Below, piece by piece: positions 7,170 to 8,346 of a stretch of 8,346 nucleotides of DNA. A program made the translations under genes and the position numbers. The stretch's first letter is position 1. Every line of letters starts with the position of its first letter. This stretch comes from Calditrichota bacterium (lineage in GTDB: Bacteria; Calditrichota; Calditrichia; RBG-13-44-9; J075), in assembly GCA_024275555.1 (NCBI GenBank), contig JAJRYW010000242.1:1-8346 (forward strand). The letters are read 5' to 3'. The notes under the pieces were generated by a model, which did not search any database, had not been told where the DNA came from, and saw nothing but the letters and a program-made list of their open reading frames with translations.

Positions 7170-7474
7170 CCTTGCCTCTCAGCGCTGTCCGCATTTGGCC
7201 GACCCGCGCGGGGGCCCTGAATCTCCAATGACGACGTCACCGCGTTGCGGCGGGGTAAACAAGTCCGGGGCGACAGTGTTTTTTTTAATCATGCCGGCCT
7301 CAGGTTGCCAAATTCACTTTGCCTTCGTCCTCCGGGCCGATGATATTCCCGCTTGTCTCTCAATGCTTATTTTTGTAAGATTGTTGATTAATTTTCGCAG
7401 GAAATCCTGTCTACCCAAACCGGCATACTGCGAGTTTTTGAGCAATAATTTATTCCCTGAGCGAGGTAATTTTT

Positions 7475-8346
7475 ATGAGCGAAGAAAAAAAATCACTCCC
7501 CCTTGAAAACCGCAAGACCGGAGAAAACCAGGAAGATAAAAATACTGCTCCTACCAACTTTATCCGGCAGATCATCGACAAAGATTTGGAAACGGGCAAA
7601 TACGAGGGACGGGTGCATACCCGTTTCCCGCCGGAGCCGAACGGCTACCTCCACATTGGCCACGCTAAGTCGATCTGGCTGAACTATGGTCTGGCCCAGG
7701 ATTACGGCGGCCTCTTCAATCTCCGTTTTGACGACACCAATCCCATCAAAGAGGAAGAAGAGTTTGTGAAATCCATCCAGGAGGATATCCGCTGGCTGGG
7801 GGTGGATTGGGAAGATCGCCTCTACTTTGCCTCGGATTATTTTGACCAACTCTACGAATGGGCGGTGCAGCTTATTAAAGACGGTAAAGCCTATGTAGAC
7901 GACCTCTCCCCGGAGGAAATACGCCAGTATCGCGGCACTTTGACTGAACCGGGTAAAGAAAGCCCTTACCGGAACCGCAGCGTGGAGGAGAACCTGGATT
8001 TGTTTGAACGGATGAAGAACGGCGAATTCCCGGACGGCTCCCGGGTGCTGCGGGCTAAAATCGACATGGCTTCTCCCAACCTTAATATGCGCGACCCGGT
8101 GATGTACCGAATTCTGAAAGCGACTCACCATCGCACCGGGGACAAATGGTGCATTTATCCCATGTATGACTGGGCGCACGGCCAAAGTGATTCGATTGAG
8201 GGGATCACCCACTCTATTTGCACGCTGGAGTTTGAGGCGCACCGGCCGCTTTACGACTGGTTTTTAGAGGCCCTGGGAATTTTTCATCCGCAGCAAATCG
8301 AGTTTGCCCGGCTGGAATTGAACTACACGGTGCTGAGCAAGCGCAA
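7475..8346 (+). CDS. glnS: Glutaminyl-tRNA synthetase, 5' part (3' end beyond window)
   Basis: Class I aminoacyl-tRNA synthetase that charges tRNA-Gln with glutamine in the cytoplasm. The visible 290 codons align closely with E. coli GlnRS from memory: TNFIRQIIDKDL (27-38), the ATP-binding PPEPNGYLHIGH (52-63, the HIGH signature), NLRFDDTNP, SSDYFDQL-like ASDYFDQL, YVDDLSPEEIRQYRGTL, SPYRNRSVEENL, KIDMASPN, KWCIYPMYDWAHGQSD and EGITHSICTLEFE. The frame runs off the window just at VLSKR (286-290), the equivalent of KMSKS; the tRNA anticodon-binding beta-barrels are not seen. GAGG at 7463-7466, eight bases upstream, supports this ATG. The N-terminal tail before TNFIR is about 20 residues longer than in E. 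coli and is very polar (rich in E, K and N). A true GlnRS means the organism can make Gln-tRNA directly; whether it also keeps GatCAB is not visible. Confidence 0.97.
   Translation, partial: MSEEKKSLPLENRKTGENQEDKNTAPTNFIRQIIDKDLETGKYEGRVHTRFPPEPNGYLHIGHAKSIWLNYGLAQDYGGLFNLRFDDTNPIKEEEEFVKSIQEDIRWLGVDWEDRLYFASDYFDQLYEWAVQLIKDGKAYVDDLSPEEIRQYRGTLTEPGKESPYRNRSVEENLDLFERMKNGEFPDGSRVLRAKIDMASPNLNMRDPVMYRILKATHHRTGDKWCIYPMYDWAHGQSDSIEGITHSICTLEFEAHRPLYDWFLEALGIFHPQQIEFARLELNYTVLSKR

Larger units (their letters stand above)
6975..7474. other. 500-base gap with palindromic repeats and no convincing gene
   Basis: The first 200 bases hold two REP-like palindromes and a GC-rich hairpin, listed separately. 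They also hold a perfect 12-bp palindrome, ATTTCCGGAAAT (7039-7050), whose TTTCCGG core recurs at 7059-7065. The middle is GC-rich (CCCGCGCGGG at 7203-7212) and is followed by eight T at 7279-7286 with no hairpin directly before them. The last 110 bases are A/T-rich and should hold the glnS promoter. They contain ATTAATTTTC (7387-7396), shared with the peptidase upstream region, and CAGGAAATCCTG (7398-7409), a 12-bp palindrome that could be an operator. I could not place a confident -35/-10 pair. Confidence 0.6.

Noticed and set aside
6998..7240. Minus-strand open frame of 80 codons after the peptidase gene
   Set aside because: It is made of the translated palindromic repeats; it shows no protein-like pattern and lies wholly in a repeat-rich gap.
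7279..7286. Run of eight T as an intrinsic terminator
   Set aside because: No stable hairpin lies immediately upstream; the nearest small stem (CCGC/GCGG, 7240-7250) is nearly 30 bases away.
7195..7506. Plus-strand open frame of 103 codons before glnS
   Set aside because: It starts at a TTG, overlaps the well-supported glnS start in another frame, and has low-complexity, non-protein-like composition.
7493..8242. Long minus-strand open frame of 249 codons
   Set aside because: It is antisense to glnS, whose protein similarity is unmistakable. Long antisense frames are common opposite such coding sequence.

Overview
The window holds four genes, all on the plus strand, separated by unusually roomy gaps (227, 456 and 500 bases). 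In order they are: the 3' part of a very large multi-PAS hybrid histidine kinase (1-3150); a 92-residue unrecognised small membrane protein (3378-3656); a full-length M16 (pitrilysin/PqqL-type) zinc peptidase carrying a lipoprotein signal peptide (4113-6974); and the 5' part of glutaminyl-tRNA synthetase, glnS (7475-8346), which is cut by the window end at its KMSKS-type motif.

The source is a Gram-negative bacterium. A lipoprotein-type M16 peptidase of about 950 residues, a bacterial GlnRS and a multi-PAS hybrid kinase fit the FCB superphylum (Calditrichota, KSB1-like, Ignavibacteria or relatives). Clear Shine-Dalgarno sequences precede the three visible starts, which argues against typical Bacteroidota. 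This placement is an inference with low confidence.

The genes do not form an obvious operon or pathway. Signal transduction, an unknown membrane function, envelope proteolysis and translation sit side by side, each probably its own transcription unit. The kinase carries at least four complete PAS domains plus the tail of another, a HisKA/HATPase core and two intact receiver domains. It has no HPt or output domain, so its phosphate must pass to a partner outside the window.

The gaps are the least explained part. The gap at 3657-4112 has three consecutive predicted hairpins within about 120 bases (3703-3742, 3776-3800, 3802-3820), plus an imperfect inverted repeat pairing 3781 with 3973. The gap at 6975-7474 has two copies of a short REP-like palindrome (6991-7006, 7096-7111) and a GC-rich hairpin of another type (7148-7169). 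A shared ATTAATTTTC motif lies 77 and 88 bases upstream of the peptidase and glnS starts. I see no tRNA, rRNA, CRISPR array, transposase or phage gene. I did not find a convincing new multi-gene system; the best candidates for novelty are the hairpin cluster and the small membrane protein.
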